A DNA stretch of 45,451 bases from Myceligenerans salitolerans (GCF_017349295.1 NZ_JAFMPK010000032.1:1-45451); one strand, 5' to 3'. Positions 24,636 to 33,362 are shown, counted from the stretch's first letter. Numbers and translations are program-made. The notes: generated by a model not told the origin, from the sequence alone.

Positions 24636-25496
24636 ATGAGCCAGGACCAGCACTTCCCCGCCCAGCGGCAGAGCCCGCCGGGCGCCACCGACGCGATGAC
24701 GCCCGAGCCGGACTGCGGCGAGGCCGACTACGTCGGCACGGAACAGCTCACCGGCCGCCGGGCCCTGGTGACGGGCGGCGACTCCGGCATCGGGCGGGCC
24801 GTCGCCATCGCGTTCGCCCGCGAGGGCTGCGACGTCGCCCTGTCCTACCTGCCCGAGGAGGAGCAGGACGCGCGCACGACGGCCCGGTGGGTGCACGAGG
24901 CGGGACGCCGGTGCGCGCTGCTGCCGGGAGACCTGCGCGACGAGGCGACCGCCCGCGGCGTCGTGCACCGCGCGGCCGGCGAACTGGGCGGCCTCGACGT
25001 GCTGGTGAACAACGCCGGCCACCAGATGGCCCGCCGTGGCTCGGTGGAGGACATGACCACCGAGGAGCTGGACCGGGTGCTCAAGACCAACCTGTACGCG
25101 CTGTTCTGGGTCACCCAGTCGGCGCTGAAGTACCTGGAGCGCGGCGGGGCGATCATCAACACCTCCTCGATCCAGGCGTACCGGCCGTCCGGCACCCTCC
25201 TCGACTACGCCGCCACCAAGGCGGCGATCAACAACGTCACCGTGAACCTCGCCGCGGAGCTCGGGCCACGCGGCATCCGGGTGAACGCCGTCGTGCCCGG
25301 GCCGGTCTGGACGCCCCTGCAACCCGCGACCCAGCCGGCCGAGAAGATCCCGGCGTTCGGTGCCGACACGCCGCTGGGCCGCGCCGCTCAGCCTGCCGAG
25401 GTCGCACCCGCCTTCGTGTTCCTCGCCTCGCCCCGCACGGCGTCCTACGTGTCCGGCACGGTGCTCGGCGTGACCGGCGGACATCCCGTCTTCTGA
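24636..25496 (+). CDS. SDR-family oxidoreductase (YghA-type)
   Basis: 286-aa classical SDR with a ~40-residue N-terminal extension (FPAQRQSPPGATDAMTPEPD), typical of the YghA/general-stress SDR group. Motifs: VTGGDSGIGRAVAIAF, NNAGHQM, active-site Ser in NTSSIQAY, Tyr/Lys in YAATKAA, and the PG motif VVPGPVWTPLQPA. GGAGG lies about 8 nt before the ATG. The gene is divergent from the decarboxylase-type gene across ~200 bp. Relatives are often stress-inducible aldehyde or ketone reductases; substrate unknown. Confidence 0.9.
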   Translation: MSQDQHFPAQRQSPPGATDAMTPEPDCGEADYVGTEQLTGRRALVTGGDSGIGRAVAIAFAREGCDVALSYLPEEEQDARTTARWVHEAGRRCALLPGDLRDEATARGVVHRAAGELGGLDVLVNNAGHQMARRGSVEDMTTEELDRVLKTNLYALFWVTQSALKYLERGGAIINTSSIQAYRPSGTLLDYAATKAAINNVTVNLAAELGPRGIRVNAVVPGPVWTPLQPATQPAEKIPAFGADTPLGRAAQPAEVAPAFVFLASPRTASYVSGTVLGVTGGHPVF

Positions 25497-25606
25497 CCCC
25501 GGAGCGGGGCCGCACCGTCCGCCGCCCGGACGGCCCTCCCGCGTGCGAGTGACCCAGCCGGTGGCGACAGTGGATCCACCGGCGCGACAACACCGAGGAG
25601 CCCGAC

Positions 25607-26743
25607 ATGTCCTCCCTTCCGGTACGAGAAACCAGCTCCGGCCCGACGAACGGGGCCTTGCCGCGCGGCTCCGCCCCGCAGGGGGCCGCCGCCCGGCTCC
25701 CGGTCCCGCGGCCCCGCGGACCGTTGAGCGCACTGCTGCTGACCACCCTGACGGCAGGCCCGCCGGCCGGGTCCGCGGACCCCTGGGCGTCACCGCTGCT
25801 GCGGGCCGCCGAGGAAGCGGCCGACGCCGCCGCCGACCCCTTGCGGGACGACGACACGCAGCTGGCGCTCGCGGTCCTGTACGAACTGCACCACCGCGGC
25901 GTCGAGGGCGTCGACGACGCCTGGGAGTGGGAGCCGGGACTGCTGTCCGCACGGCGTGTCCTGGAGGTGCCGTTCGAGGCGGCCCTGCGCCGGCGGGCAG
26001 GGCAGCCGGTCGCCACGGAGTCCGACGCGGCCGGCTTCGCCCGCCGCCTGTTCGAGTTCGTGGCCGACGACGGCGGCCCGGCGCTGGCCCGCTACCTGGC
26101 CCGGCGCGCCGACCGGGAGCAGGCGCGCGAGTGGCTGGCGCTGCGGTCGCTGTACCAGCTGCGGGAGGCGGACCCGCACTCGTGGGCCCTGCCCCGCCTG
26201 GCCGGCGCGCCGAAGTCGGCACTCGTGGAGATCCAGGCCGACGAGTACGGCGGCGGACGGGCGGGCCGCACGCACGCGGAACTGTTCGCGCGGACGCTGC
26301 GCGGCGCGGGGCTCGACGACCGGTACGGCCGGTACGTCGACGTCGCGCCCGTACCCGTCCTGGCCGCGCTGAACACGATGTCGCTCCTGGGGCTGCACCG
26401 CAGGCTCCGGGGAGCGATCGTCGGCCATCTGGCGGCGTACGAGATGACCTCCCCGATCCCCAGCCGCCTCTACGGCGACGGCTTCCGCCGGCTCGGGTAC
26501 GACGCGGACACGACGCTCTACTTCGACGAGCACGTGGAGGCCGACGCCGTGCACGAGCAGATCGCGGCCCGTGACCTCGCGGGACGGCTCGTCGAGCAGG
26601 AGCCCGGGCTGCGCGACGACGTCCTGTTCGGGGCCGCCGTGTGCCTGGCCGTGGAGGGGGACGCCGCCGCCCACACGCTCACGCGCTGGAAGGAGGGCCG
26701 CTCGGCCCTGCGGGCGCCGCTCGACGATCCGGAGGAGACATGA
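25607..26743 (+). CDS. Haem-oxygenase-fold iron-containing redox enzyme
   Basis: 378-aa protein of the iron-containing redox enzyme family (haem-oxygenase-like diiron fold). Candidate metal-ligand segments are LYELHHRG (~residue 90), LVEIQADEYGGG (~208), and a late FDEHVEADAVHEQ (~310), the usual spacing of Glu/His/Asp ligands in this fold. The first ~50 residues are Pro/Ala-rich and probably disordered. GAGGAG precedes the ATG. The last codon region overlaps the CDGSH gene by 4 nt (ATGA), so the two are translated together. Known members do varied chemistry on fatty acids and amino-acid derivatives; no substrate is assigned. Confidence 0.85.
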   Translation: MSSLPVRETSSGPTNGALPRGSAPQGAAARLPVPRPRGPLSALLLTTLTAGPPAGSADPWASPLLRAAEEAADAAADPLRDDDTQLALAVLYELHHRGVEGVDDAWEWEPGLLSARRVLEVPFEAALRRRAGQPVATESDAAGFARRLFEFVADDGGPALARYLARRADREQAREWLALRSLYQLREADPHSWALPRLAGAPKSALVEIQADEYGGGRAGRTHAELFARTLRGAGLDDRYGRYVDVAPVPVLAALNTMSLLGLHRRLRGAIVGHLAAYEMTSPIPSRLYGDGFRRLGYDADTTLYFDEHVEADAVHEQIAARDLAGRLVEQEPGLRDDVLFGAAVCLAVEGDAAAHTLTRWKEGRSALRAPLDDPEET

Positions 26744-26964
26744 GGGCCCACGACGAGATGCCCCGGCACGACGACGAGGTGACCCTGGCGGCCTGCCCCG
26801 ACGGCCCGCTGCTGCTTCGCGGCCCGGTACGGATCGTCGACGACCGTGGCCAGGACGTGCCACGGCACCGCGCGACGGTGGCACTGTGCCGCTGCGGCGG
26901 CACGGCCATCCCGCCGTGGTGCGACGGGACGCACAAGGTGAACGGCTACCGCAGCGAGACGTGA
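26740..26964 (+). CDS. CDGSH-type iron-sulfur protein
   Basis: 74-aa protein with a single CDGSH domain. The cluster-binding motif is complete: CRCGGTAIPPWCDGTH, giving three Cys and one His ligands of a [2Fe-2S] cluster. The preceding strands (GPLLLRGPVRIVDD) fit the mitoNEET-like fold. Translationally coupled to the haem-oxygenase-fold protein, so it is a likely electron or cluster donor for that enzyme. Converges on the GT2 gene. Confidence 0.92.
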   Translation: MRAHDEMPRHDDEVTLAACPDGPLLLRGPVRIVDDRGQDVPRHRATVALCRCGGTAIPPWCDGTHKVNGYRSET

Positions 26965-27009
26965 CACCGGCGCGGTTGCGGCGCCCGGCGGCGCTGCGGG
27001 ACCGGGCGT

Positions 27010-27858
27010 TCACCACGGCGCGAGCAGCGCCCGCAGCGCCATCACGTCGGCCGGGACCGGGCGGCGCCGTCGCAGGGCGGCCGGCGCCTCCCGGAGCCCG
27101 TGCAGCACGCCGGCCCGGTGGCTGGGGCTCATGGCCGCCACCCGGCGGATCTCCCCCACCGCGTCGCGCCACGGCAGGCGCATCAGCGCGCTGAGCGTCG
27201 CGGCGCGCGCGATCCCGCGCCGTCGCCGGTCGGGCGAGTGCCTGCTCGGCGACGGATGGTGGTGCACCACGACGTCGTCCAGGTAGCTCATCGCCCAGCC
27301 GGCGGCGGCGAGGTCGAGCGCGAGACGCTCCTCCTCGCCCGGGAACCGCACCACCGGGTCGAACCCGCCCACGGCGAGGAAGGCGCTCCGGCGCACCATC
27401 GCGGCGCACGCCACGAAGCCCAGGAGCGGCTCCCCGGGCAGCCGCGGGTCGCGCGGCAGGGGCGAGCGGGCCATCGCGGCGCTGATCGGGTCGGTGCGTT
27501 CCTCGGGCCCGACGAGGATCCGGGCGCACACCAGCCCGAGGCGCGGGTGCGCCGCCAGGGTGCGGGCCGCCTCGCGCAGAGCCCCCGAGGCCCACCACGA
27601 GTCGTCGTCGGCGAACGCGACGAACGGCGTGGTCGCCGCCTCCACGCCGACGGTCCGGGCCATGGCGCCGAGGTTGCGCGGCAGCCGGATCACGGCCGCG
27701 TCGGGCCGGGCCGCGGCCACCGCGTCGGGACTGGCGTCGGTCGATGCGTTGTCCACCAGGATGACCGGGGCTCGGTGCCGCGGCAGCGAGGCGAGGAGGT
27801 CGTCCTGGCGGTTCCTCGTCGCGACCACGACGGTCACGCGGTCGTCCTCGGGCTCCAT
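27010..27858 (-). CDS. GT2 family glycosyltransferase
   Basis: 282-aa GT-A enzyme. It begins VTVVVATRNRQDDLLASL, contains VDNASTD, the metal-binding FADDDSWW and later GFVACAAMVRRSAFLAVGGFD, then FPGEEERLALDLAAAGW for acceptor binding. GAGGAGG precedes the ATG at 27858. The gene follows PAS-ANTAR 3 by 28 nt on the same strand, so it may be controlled with it. The Arg-rich C-terminal part (~190-282) has no known domain. Confidence 0.88.
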   Translation of the reverse strand: MEPEDDRVTVVVATRNRQDDLLASLPRHRAPVILVDNASTDASPDAVAAARPDAAVIRLPRNLGAMARTVGVEAATTPFVAFADDDSWWASGALREAARTLAAHPRLGLVCARILVGPEERTDPISAAMARSPLPRDPRLPGEPLLGFVACAAMVRRSAFLAVGGFDPVVRFPGEEERLALDLAAAGWAMSYLDDVVVHHHPSPSRHSPDRRRRGIARAATLSALMRLPWRDAVGEIRRVAAMSPSHRAGVLHGLREAPAALRRRRPVPADVMALRALLAPW

Positions 27859-27886
27859 GACGGTCCTCCTCGCTCTCGCGTGCGGT

Positions 27887-28573
27887 TCAGCTGTCGACCG
27901 GCACCTCCGGGTCCTTCAGGAACGCGTCGATCGCCTCGCGGGTCGGGAACACCGTGACGTCGGGCCCGGCGATCAGCTCCACCAGCCTGTCCGCGAGGTC
28001 TCGCACGGCGATGTTCGTCCGGTTCGACGCCTCTCGCAACAGCTCGAACGCCTCCAGCTCCTCCACGCCGTAGACCGCCATCAGCATGCCCTTGGCCTGC
28101 TCGATCACGGCGCGGTGCTCCGCCGACGCCTTGATGGACGCCGTGGCGTCCCGCTGCGCCGCCGCGCGGTGGGAGTCGGTGACGTCGATGAAGTACCCGA
28201 TGAGTTCCGTGACCCGGCCGGTGGCAGGGTCACGCCGGCCCTGTCCCGTGACGGCCAGGGTGCGCGTCGAACCATGGGCGTCACGGATGCGGTGCACGGA
28301 GCTGAACGTCTGCCCCGTCTCCGCGGCCCGGCGCAGCACGCCGTCGACCCGCCCGCGGTCGTCGGGGTGCTTGTGGGAAAGCATGAGCGGTGTCGTCGGC
28401 ACGATCTCGCCCGGCTCGAAGCCGTGCATCAGATAGACCTCGTCCGACCACGCCCACTCCCCCGTGGCGAGATCGAGACGGTAGCGTCCGACCGGGGGGC
28501 GAGTCCCCCCGTCGAGCGCCTGTTCGACCTTCCCCTCGAGTGGAGAACCGCCCGAAGGCTGTACAGAGGTCAC
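27887..28573 (-). CDS. PAS-ANTAR domain regulator (third of three)
   Basis: 228-aa protein with a PAS domain (~residues 26-132; EWAWSDEVYLMHGFEPGE, KHPDDRGRV) and an ANTAR domain (~140-200; AVIEQAKGMLMAVYGV). The final ~25 residues (VTVFPTREAIDAFLKD) are extra. The start is taken as GTG 28573, preceded by AGGAGG; an upstream ATG frame of 59 more codons lacks a ribosome site. It precedes the GT2 gene. It is closer to the second paralogue than to the first in the 'W.WSDEVY.MHG' and 'AVIEQAKG' stretches. Confidence 0.88.
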   Translation of the reverse strand: MTSVQPSGGSPLEGKVEQALDGGTRPPVGRYRLDLATGEWAWSDEVYLMHGFEPGEIVPTTPLMLSHKHPDDRGRVDGVLRRAAETGQTFSSVHRIRDAHGSTRTLAVTGQGRRDPATGRVTELIGYFIDVTDSHRAAAQRDATASIKASAEHRAVIEQAKGMLMAVYGVEELEAFELLREASNRTNIAVRDLADRLVELIAGPDVTVFPTREAIDAFLKDPEVPVDS

Positions 28574-28882
28574 GATTCCTCCTGGGATGAATTTCGTGAA
28601 TGGCCTACATGACCGGACAGAAGGGTACGACACCCGCGACACAACGAGCGTATCCGATCCAGCGCGGCTTGACTCCCGGGTGAAGGAACATAGGGCGACG
28701 AGTATATGGTGCGCCGATCGTGAGCCCTCGGTGCCGAGGCGGCACACCACATCGCCCGCGCTGCTGCTGCGGCGGCTGCGGCGGCGGCTGCGGTCTCGCC
28801 CTGCGCGGTTCGCGCGATGCCCGGCAGCGCGACCCCGTGACGTCGCCCGGAGCGGCCCGGCGGGGCCGCTCCGGGCGACGGC
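28574..28882. other. Intergenic region with regulatory side of PAS-ANTAR 3 and a strong hairpin
   Basis: 309 bp without a gene. Its left part holds the leader of the third PAS-ANTAR gene. Its right part holds the 17-bp hairpin that ends the pyruvate-oxidase-like gene. TTGACT followed 16 nt later by TAGGGC (28669-28696) reads as a promoter-like pair on the + strand, but no gene follows it in that direction. Confidence 0.55.
28842..28879 (-). terminator. Perfect 17-bp stem-loop terminator
   Basis: 17 nt at 28842-28858 (starting GTCGCCCGGAGC) pair without mismatch with 28863-28879, leaving a 4-nt loop GGCG. It begins 4 nt past the stop of the pyruvate-oxidase-like gene on that gene's strand. 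No U-run is seen. Confidence 0.8.
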
Positions 28883-30652
28883 TCACCGCTCCCCGGCCCG
28901 CTGTTCCCGCAGCAGGCCCCGGGCCTGGTCGCCGTCGCTCTCCTGGTCCAGGGCGTCGGCGGTCCGCGCGACCTTCTCCTCCGGCTGACGTGGCGGCAGG
29001 AGCGGGACGTCGGGGTCGACGAGCGCCTCGACCAGCACCGGCCGGTCGGCGCTCAGCGCCATGGACCAGACCTCACCGACCTGCTCGGGCCGCTCGACGC
29101 GCAGGCCCCGCAGGCCCAGCAGCTCCGCGTAGGCGGCGTACGGGAACGACGGCACGGCCTGGGAGGCCGGGAACCGGGGCTCGCCCTCCATCTCGCGCTG
29201 CTCCCAGCTGACCTCGGCCAGGTCGCCGTTGTTCAGGACGACGACGACGAACCGCGGGTCGGGCCAGTCCTGCCACCGGTCGGCCACGGTGATGAGCTCC
29301 GACAGCCCGTTCATCTGCATCGCCCCGTCACCCGCGAGGGCGACCACGGGGCGGTCGGGGTGCAGCAGCTTGGCCGCGATCCCGTACGGCATGGCGGAAC
29401 CCATGGAGGCGAACGTGCTCGACAGGTGCGCCGGTACGCCGTCGGGCAGCCGCAGGAAGCGCGCGTACCAGTACGTGACGGATCCGACGTCCACGGCCAC
29501 CTGCGCGTCCGCCGGCAGATGGCCGGACAGCTCGCCGACGAGGAACTGCGGGTTGAGCCTGTCGGGTTCCTCCGCGAGGCGCCTCCGCGCGACGTCGTGC
29601 CAGTCGGCGACGGCGCGTTCCACGTCCGGCCGCCATCCCGGTTCGTCCGGCAGCAGGGGCAGGAGGGCGTCCAGCGTGGCGGCGGCGTCGCCGACGAGCG
29701 CCACGTCGACGGGGAACTTGGTGCCGATGTTGCGGGCCGTGACGTCGATCTGCACGGCCCGGGCCTGGTCCGGCCGCGGGTAGAACTCCGTCCACGGATC
29801 GTTGCTCCCCACGATCAGCAGCGTGTCGCAGCCGTTCATCAGGTCGGCCGAAGCCGTGGTGCCCAGATGTCCCATGACCCCGCAGTGGTACGGCAGGGAC
29901 TCGTCGAGCAGGGGCTTGCCCAGCAGGGAGGTGGTCAGCCCGGCGCCGAGCCGCTCGACGACGTCGCGCAGCTGCCGTTCGGCGCCCGCCGCACCCTGGC
30001 CCGCCAGCACCGCGACCCGCCGCCCGTCGGCGAGCAGGTCGGCGGCCGCCCGCAGCTGGTCCGAGCCCGGCAGGGCACGGCCGCGCGCGTAGGCCGTGGA
30101 CGTCGGCACGATGCCGTGCCCGTGGTCCTCCTGCGCGGCCGACTCGGCCGTCTGGACGTCGTGCGGGATGATCACGCAGGTGGGGCTGGACGTGGCCAGG
30201 GCCGTGCGGAACGCGTTGTCCAGCACGTGCGGCAGCTGCTGCGGCGACGACACCGTCTGCAGGTACTGCGCACAGACGTCCTTGAACAGGGTGTGCAGGT
30301 CGACCTCCTGCTGGTATCCCGACCCCAGCGCCGTGCTCGTCACCTGCCCCACGATCGCCACGACCGGCCGGCGGTCCAGCTTCGCGTCGTACAGGCCGGC
30401 GAGCAGGTGGACGGCGCCGGGGCCCTGCGTCGCCAGGCACACGCCGACGCCTCCCCCGTACTTCGCGTGGCCGCCGGCCATGAAGGCGGCCATCTCCTCG
30501 TGACGGGCCGTGACCAGCTCGATCCGGTCCTCCTGCCGGTGCAGGGCCCCCAGGATCGGGTCGACGCCGTCGCCCGGGTAGCCGAAGACCCGTCGCACGT
30601 CCCAGTCGACCAGCCGGTCGACGATGTGATCGGCCGCGATGGTGGAGCTCAT
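28883..30652 (-). CDS. Thiamine-pyrophosphate enzyme, pyruvate oxidase/dehydrogenase (PoxB-like)
   Basis: 589-aa three-domain TPP enzyme. The N-terminal PYR domain includes FGYPGDGVDPILGAL and the catalytic Glu in RHEEMAAFMAGG. The middle domain shows VAVLAGQGAAGA and VGSNDPWTEFYP. The C-terminal PP domain has the TPP/Mg motif GDGAMQMNG (441-443) with Asn474-475 (VLNNGD) about 31 residues later. The order and length fit pyruvate oxidase/quinone-dependent pyruvate dehydrogenase or a close relative rather than acetolactate synthase. Start ATG 30652 with GGAGAG upstream. It ends in a strong hairpin. Product could be acetate (or acetyl phosphate) plus CO2; the acceptor is not evident. Confidence 0.85.
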   Translation of the reverse strand: MSSTIAADHIVDRLVDWDVRRVFGYPGDGVDPILGALHRQEDRIELVTARHEEMAAFMAGGHAKYGGGVGVCLATQGPGAVHLLAGLYDAKLDRRPVVAIVGQVTSTALGSGYQQEVDLHTLFKDVCAQYLQTVSSPQQLPHVLDNAFRTALATSSPTCVIIPHDVQTAESAAQEDHGHGIVPTSTAYARGRALPGSDQLRAAADLLADGRRVAVLAGQGAAGAERQLRDVVERLGAGLTTSLLGKPLLDESLPYHCGVMGHLGTTASADLMNGCDTLLIVGSNDPWTEFYPRPDQARAVQIDVTARNIGTKFPVDVALVGDAAATLDALLPLLPDEPGWRPDVERAVADWHDVARRRLAEEPDRLNPQFLVGELSGHLPADAQVAVDVGSVTYWYARFLRLPDGVPAHLSSTFASMGSAMPYGIAAKLLHPDRPVVALAGDGAMQMNGLSELITVADRWQDWPDPRFVVVVLNNGDLAEVSWEQREMEGEPRFPASQAVPSFPYAAYAELLGLRGLRVERPEQVGEVWSMALSADRPVLVEALVDPDVPLLPPRQPEEKVARTADALDQESDGDQARGLLREQRAGER

Positions 30653-30788
30653 GCGCTCTCCTCGTTGTCTCCCGTCCGCGGACGGCGGGCCCACGTCCCG
30701 GCGTGGGCTCCACCGGGAAGCGCCCTGCCGCCAGTATGGGCAGGGTGCCGGGCACTCGCCACGCGCGGGCGCTCCCGCCCCACGGCGG

Positions 30789-32099
30789 CTACCCTGCGCC
30801 GATACCGAAGCGCAGGGCGAGGTGGTCCATCGTGCACGGCAGCGGGTCGTGCCGCAGGAACCGCCCGCGTTCGACGCGCGGGTCGTGGCCCGACAGCCGG
30901 CTCAACGCGTGGGAGGCGACCAGCAGGACGAGGTTCCGGGCGGGGCAGGCGGCCGGTCCGCCGCTGAACGGCACCATGCGGGCGTCCGCGTCGTGCCGCC
31001 CGTCGATCCAGGCGTCGGGCACGAACCGGTCGGCGTGTGCGAGCCGCCCCGGGTCCCGGTGGAAGAACGCGCTGACGATCACGAACCCCGTCCCCGCCGG
31101 CAGCATGCGCCGGCCCCAGACGATGGGGCGCGTCGCGTCGCGCAGCACCGCGAGCGTCGTCGGCCACAGGCGCAGCGACTCCAGCACGCACGCGCGCGCG
31201 TAGGGCAGCGGCGCCGGGCCCGGCCCGGCCTGCGCCGCCTCGGCGCGCAACCGGTCACGGACCTCGGGCCGCGCCGAGGCGACCGCGAGCGCCCGCAGGG
31301 TCGCGGCCGCGGCGGCGTCGAACGCGAACAGCCAGTGCGGCACCTGGCTGACGGCGACGGCGAGGCCGGCGGGCCGCAGGCGGGCCGCCAATGATCCCGG
31401 CGCGGGCGTGTCCAGGTGTGCCGCGATGCGGCGCTCCAGCTCGCGACGCAGCCACGGCCGGCGGGGCCGGAACCACGACCAGTTCCCGTCCCGGCGCAGC
31501 CGGTCGAGAAGATCGATGATCCGCCGGTCCGTGCGCGCCGCGGGGCCCAGCACGATCTCCAGGACGAGCTCCCACCAGGCGTCGGTGAAGCCCGCGGCGT
31601 CGAACTGCCCGGCCGGACGGGCCCGGTCGACCAGACCGTCCATGGCCGCGGCGGTCGCCCGGACGAACCCCTGCCCGTCGTCGTGCACGGGACGGCCGGC
31701 CTGGAGCGCCGCCTCGTTCACGGGCCGCAGCACCGCGCGGGCGGCAGCCGAGGAGATGAGGACGCCGTCGGGCTGGAAGTGCGCGAGCGCGCCGCGCTTC
31801 TCGAAGGAGGCCGGCGTGAAGGGGGCGGGCGTGCCCTCCAGAAGGCGCCGCACGTCACGGGGCTGCGTCACCACGACGAGACGGCGCCGGCCCACCGGCA
31901 GGACGAGCGGGGCGTCCCCGTACCGGTCGCGCAGGCCGGCCAGGACGGCACGGGCCCGGCGGTCCGTCTGGTGCCGCTCGGCCCAGGCCGTGGCGCGGGG
32001 GCGGCGGATGATCGCTCCCTGCGCGACGAGCGGCAGCAGCACGGAGGCCGCCACGCGCAGACGTTCGGCAGGCTTCAGGTCGACCGGGGTGCTGGGCAT
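30789..32099 (-). CDS. Cytochrome P450
   Basis: 436-aa soluble P450. The K-helix ExxR is ESLR (307-310) and the haem-thiolate loop is FSGGPAACPARN with Cys385. In the I helix (WLFAFDAAAAATLRAL, ~256-271) the usual acid before the threonine is replaced by Ala, so the acid-alcohol pair for O2 activation is incomplete although Thr267 remains. No membrane anchor is seen. It lies 6 nt downstream of an FMN-reductase-like gene, which could supply electrons. Substrate unknown. Confidence 0.9.
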   Translation of the reverse strand: MPSTPVDLKPAERLRVAASVLLPLVAQGAIIRRPRATAWAERHQTDRRARAVLAGLRDRYGDAPLVLPVGRRRLVVVTQPRDVRRLLEGTPAPFTPASFEKRGALAHFQPDGVLISSAAARAVLRPVNEAALQAGRPVHDDGQGFVRATAAAMDGLVDRARPAGQFDAAGFTDAWWELVLEIVLGPAARTDRRIIDLLDRLRRDGNWSWFRPRRPWLRRELERRIAAHLDTPAPGSLAARLRPAGLAVAVSQVPHWLFAFDAAAAATLRALAVASARPEVRDRLRAEAAQAGPGPAPLPYARACVLESLRLWPTTLAVLRDATRPIVWGRRMLPAGTGFVIVSAFFHRDPGRLAHADRFVPDAWIDGRHDADARMVPFSGGPAACPARNLVLLVASHALSRLSGHDPRVERGRFLRHDPLPCTMDHLALRFGIGAG

Positions 32100-32105
32100 G
32101 GCCGG

Positions 32106-32711
32106 TCAGACGGTGGGCGCGGGGACGGGATGTGCCGCCAGCGCCGAGGCGACGGCGTGGAGGTTGTGCGCCATCAGCCGGCCGGTCCCGTGCGACCACT
32201 CGTGCCCGTGCTCGGTCTGCGGGTACTCCGCGCCCGGCCCCGGTCCCTGGTTCCAGTACGTCCAGGCCTGGCCGGGGATGGTGTAGCCGATGTCGGCGAG
32301 AGCCCCGTTGATCTCGGAGATGACGTGGTGCGCGCCGTCCTCGTTGCCGGTCACCACCACCCCCGCCACCCGGTTGTAGGCCACGGGCGTGCCGTCGGAG
32401 CGCTTCTCGGTGAGCATCGCGTCCATCCGTTCGAGCATGCGCTGGGCGATGGACGACGGCCGCCCCAGCCACGTCGGGCTGACCACGACCAGGATCTGCG
32501 CGTCCAGGAGCCGCTCGTGCACCCCGGGCCACTCGTCGTCACCGCCCAGGTCGGTCACGACCCCCGGCGGCACGTTCAGGTCGGCGAGGCGGACGTGCTC
32601 GACGGCCACCCCGCGATCCTCCAGATCGGCGGCGACGACCCGGGCCAGCGCCTCGGTGTTGGACGGTTCGGGGGACGGCTTGAGCGTGCAGCTGAGGAAC
32701 AGCGCCTTCAT
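32106..32711 (-). CDS. NADPH-dependent FMN reductase / flavodoxin-like protein
   Basis: 201-aa flavodoxin-fold protein. It starts MKALFLSCTLKPSPEPSNTE, with a phosphate-binding loop rich in Ser/Thr for FMN, has VVVSPTWLGRPSS and VAGVVVTGNEDGAHH as later flavin and nicotinamide contacts, and a conserved aromatic stretch (TYWNQGPGPG). It reduces FMN or quinones with NAD(P)H. Because it directly precedes the P450 gene in one transcription unit, it may serve as its reductase. Confidence 0.88.
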   Translation of the reverse strand: MKALFLSCTLKPSPEPSNTEALARVVAADLEDRGVAVEHVRLADLNVPPGVVTDLGGDDEWPGVHERLLDAQILVVVSPTWLGRPSSIAQRMLERMDAMLTEKRSDGTPVAYNRVAGVVVTGNEDGAHHVISEINGALADIGYTIPGQAWTYWNQGPGPGAEYPQTEHGHEWSHGTGRLMAHNLHAVASALAAHPVPAPTV

Positions 32712-32812
32712 GGAACACCTCGTCGGGACGGTGTGGCGACAGCCGCTTCTCGACCACTGCCACCATAACGCGGGGGTCGCGCGTCAACGAGTCCGGCAGC
32801 GCCCGGGCGCCG

Positions 32813-33229
32813 TCACGTGCCATCCGCGCCCGGGCGGAAGACGCGCCGGTAGACCGCGCCCGCCTCCTCCACCACGGCCGGGCGGATCGCCGCGACGGGT
32901 ACGACGTCGACGAGCAGCGGCTCGCAGTCCGGGCCGCGCCCGGCCACCCGCCCGGACAGCAGCCACGGCAGACGGCCGTCCACCATGAGGTGCGCGTACT
33001 GGCACAGCTGCCGCGCCGCCCAGTGCTCCACGGGCCGGGTCCACCACGGCTCGGGCGTCATCGGGTTGACGCTCAGGCCCGGCAGCACGCAGCCGCTCTC
33101 GTGGTCCCGGCTCACGATCGTGCGGTCCGCCTCCGGGCCGGCGCTGAACCGCACGTACACCGCGGGCAGCGCCTCGACCAGTTCGGCGAGCTCGCCGAGG
33201 GAGCCGAGAAGCGGCGCTCCCGGCGGCAT
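32813..33229 (-). CDS. DUF6098 family protein
   Basis: 138-aa protein with conserved patterns LAELVEALPAVYVRFSAGPEAD, HESGCVLPGLSVNPMTPEPWW, LCQYAHLM and LSGRVAGRGPDCEPLL, which I recognise as the DUF6098 family of actinobacteria. No catalytic role is known. The start is put at ATG 33229 (GAAGG upstream); a GTG at 33256 is an alternative. It is divergent from the respiratory operon. Confidence 0.8.
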   Translation of the reverse strand: MPPGAPLLGSLGELAELVEALPAVYVRFSAGPEADRTIVSRDHESGCVLPGLSVNPMTPEPWWTRPVEHWAARQLCQYAHLMVDGRLPWLLSGRVAGRGPDCEPLLVDVVPVAAIRPAVVEEAGAVYRRVFRPGADGT

Positions 33230-33287
33230 GAGCAACCTTCGCGGTTCGCCGTTCACGCCGTCCACGCTAGCCCGCCTCGCCGCACGC

Positions 33288-33315
33288 TTGCGAGTGCGGG
33301 CCACGTTGTTAGCGT
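33288..33315 (+). promoter_or_regulatory. Putative promoter of the respiratory operon
   Basis: TTGCGA (33288-33293), a 16-nt spacer and TAGCGT (33310-33315) lie about 48 nt before the GTG of the first operon gene, in a plausible sigma-70-type arrangement. The match is imperfect. Confidence 0.45.
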
Positions 33316-33362
33316 CGAGATGCTCCCACGCCCTGCGCCCCGACCCACCGCGAGGTGATCCC

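Noticed and set aside
28669-28696. TTGACT-N16-TAGGGC promoter on the + strand
   Set aside because: No gene follows it on the + strand before the convergent pyruvate-oxidase-like gene; probably chance.
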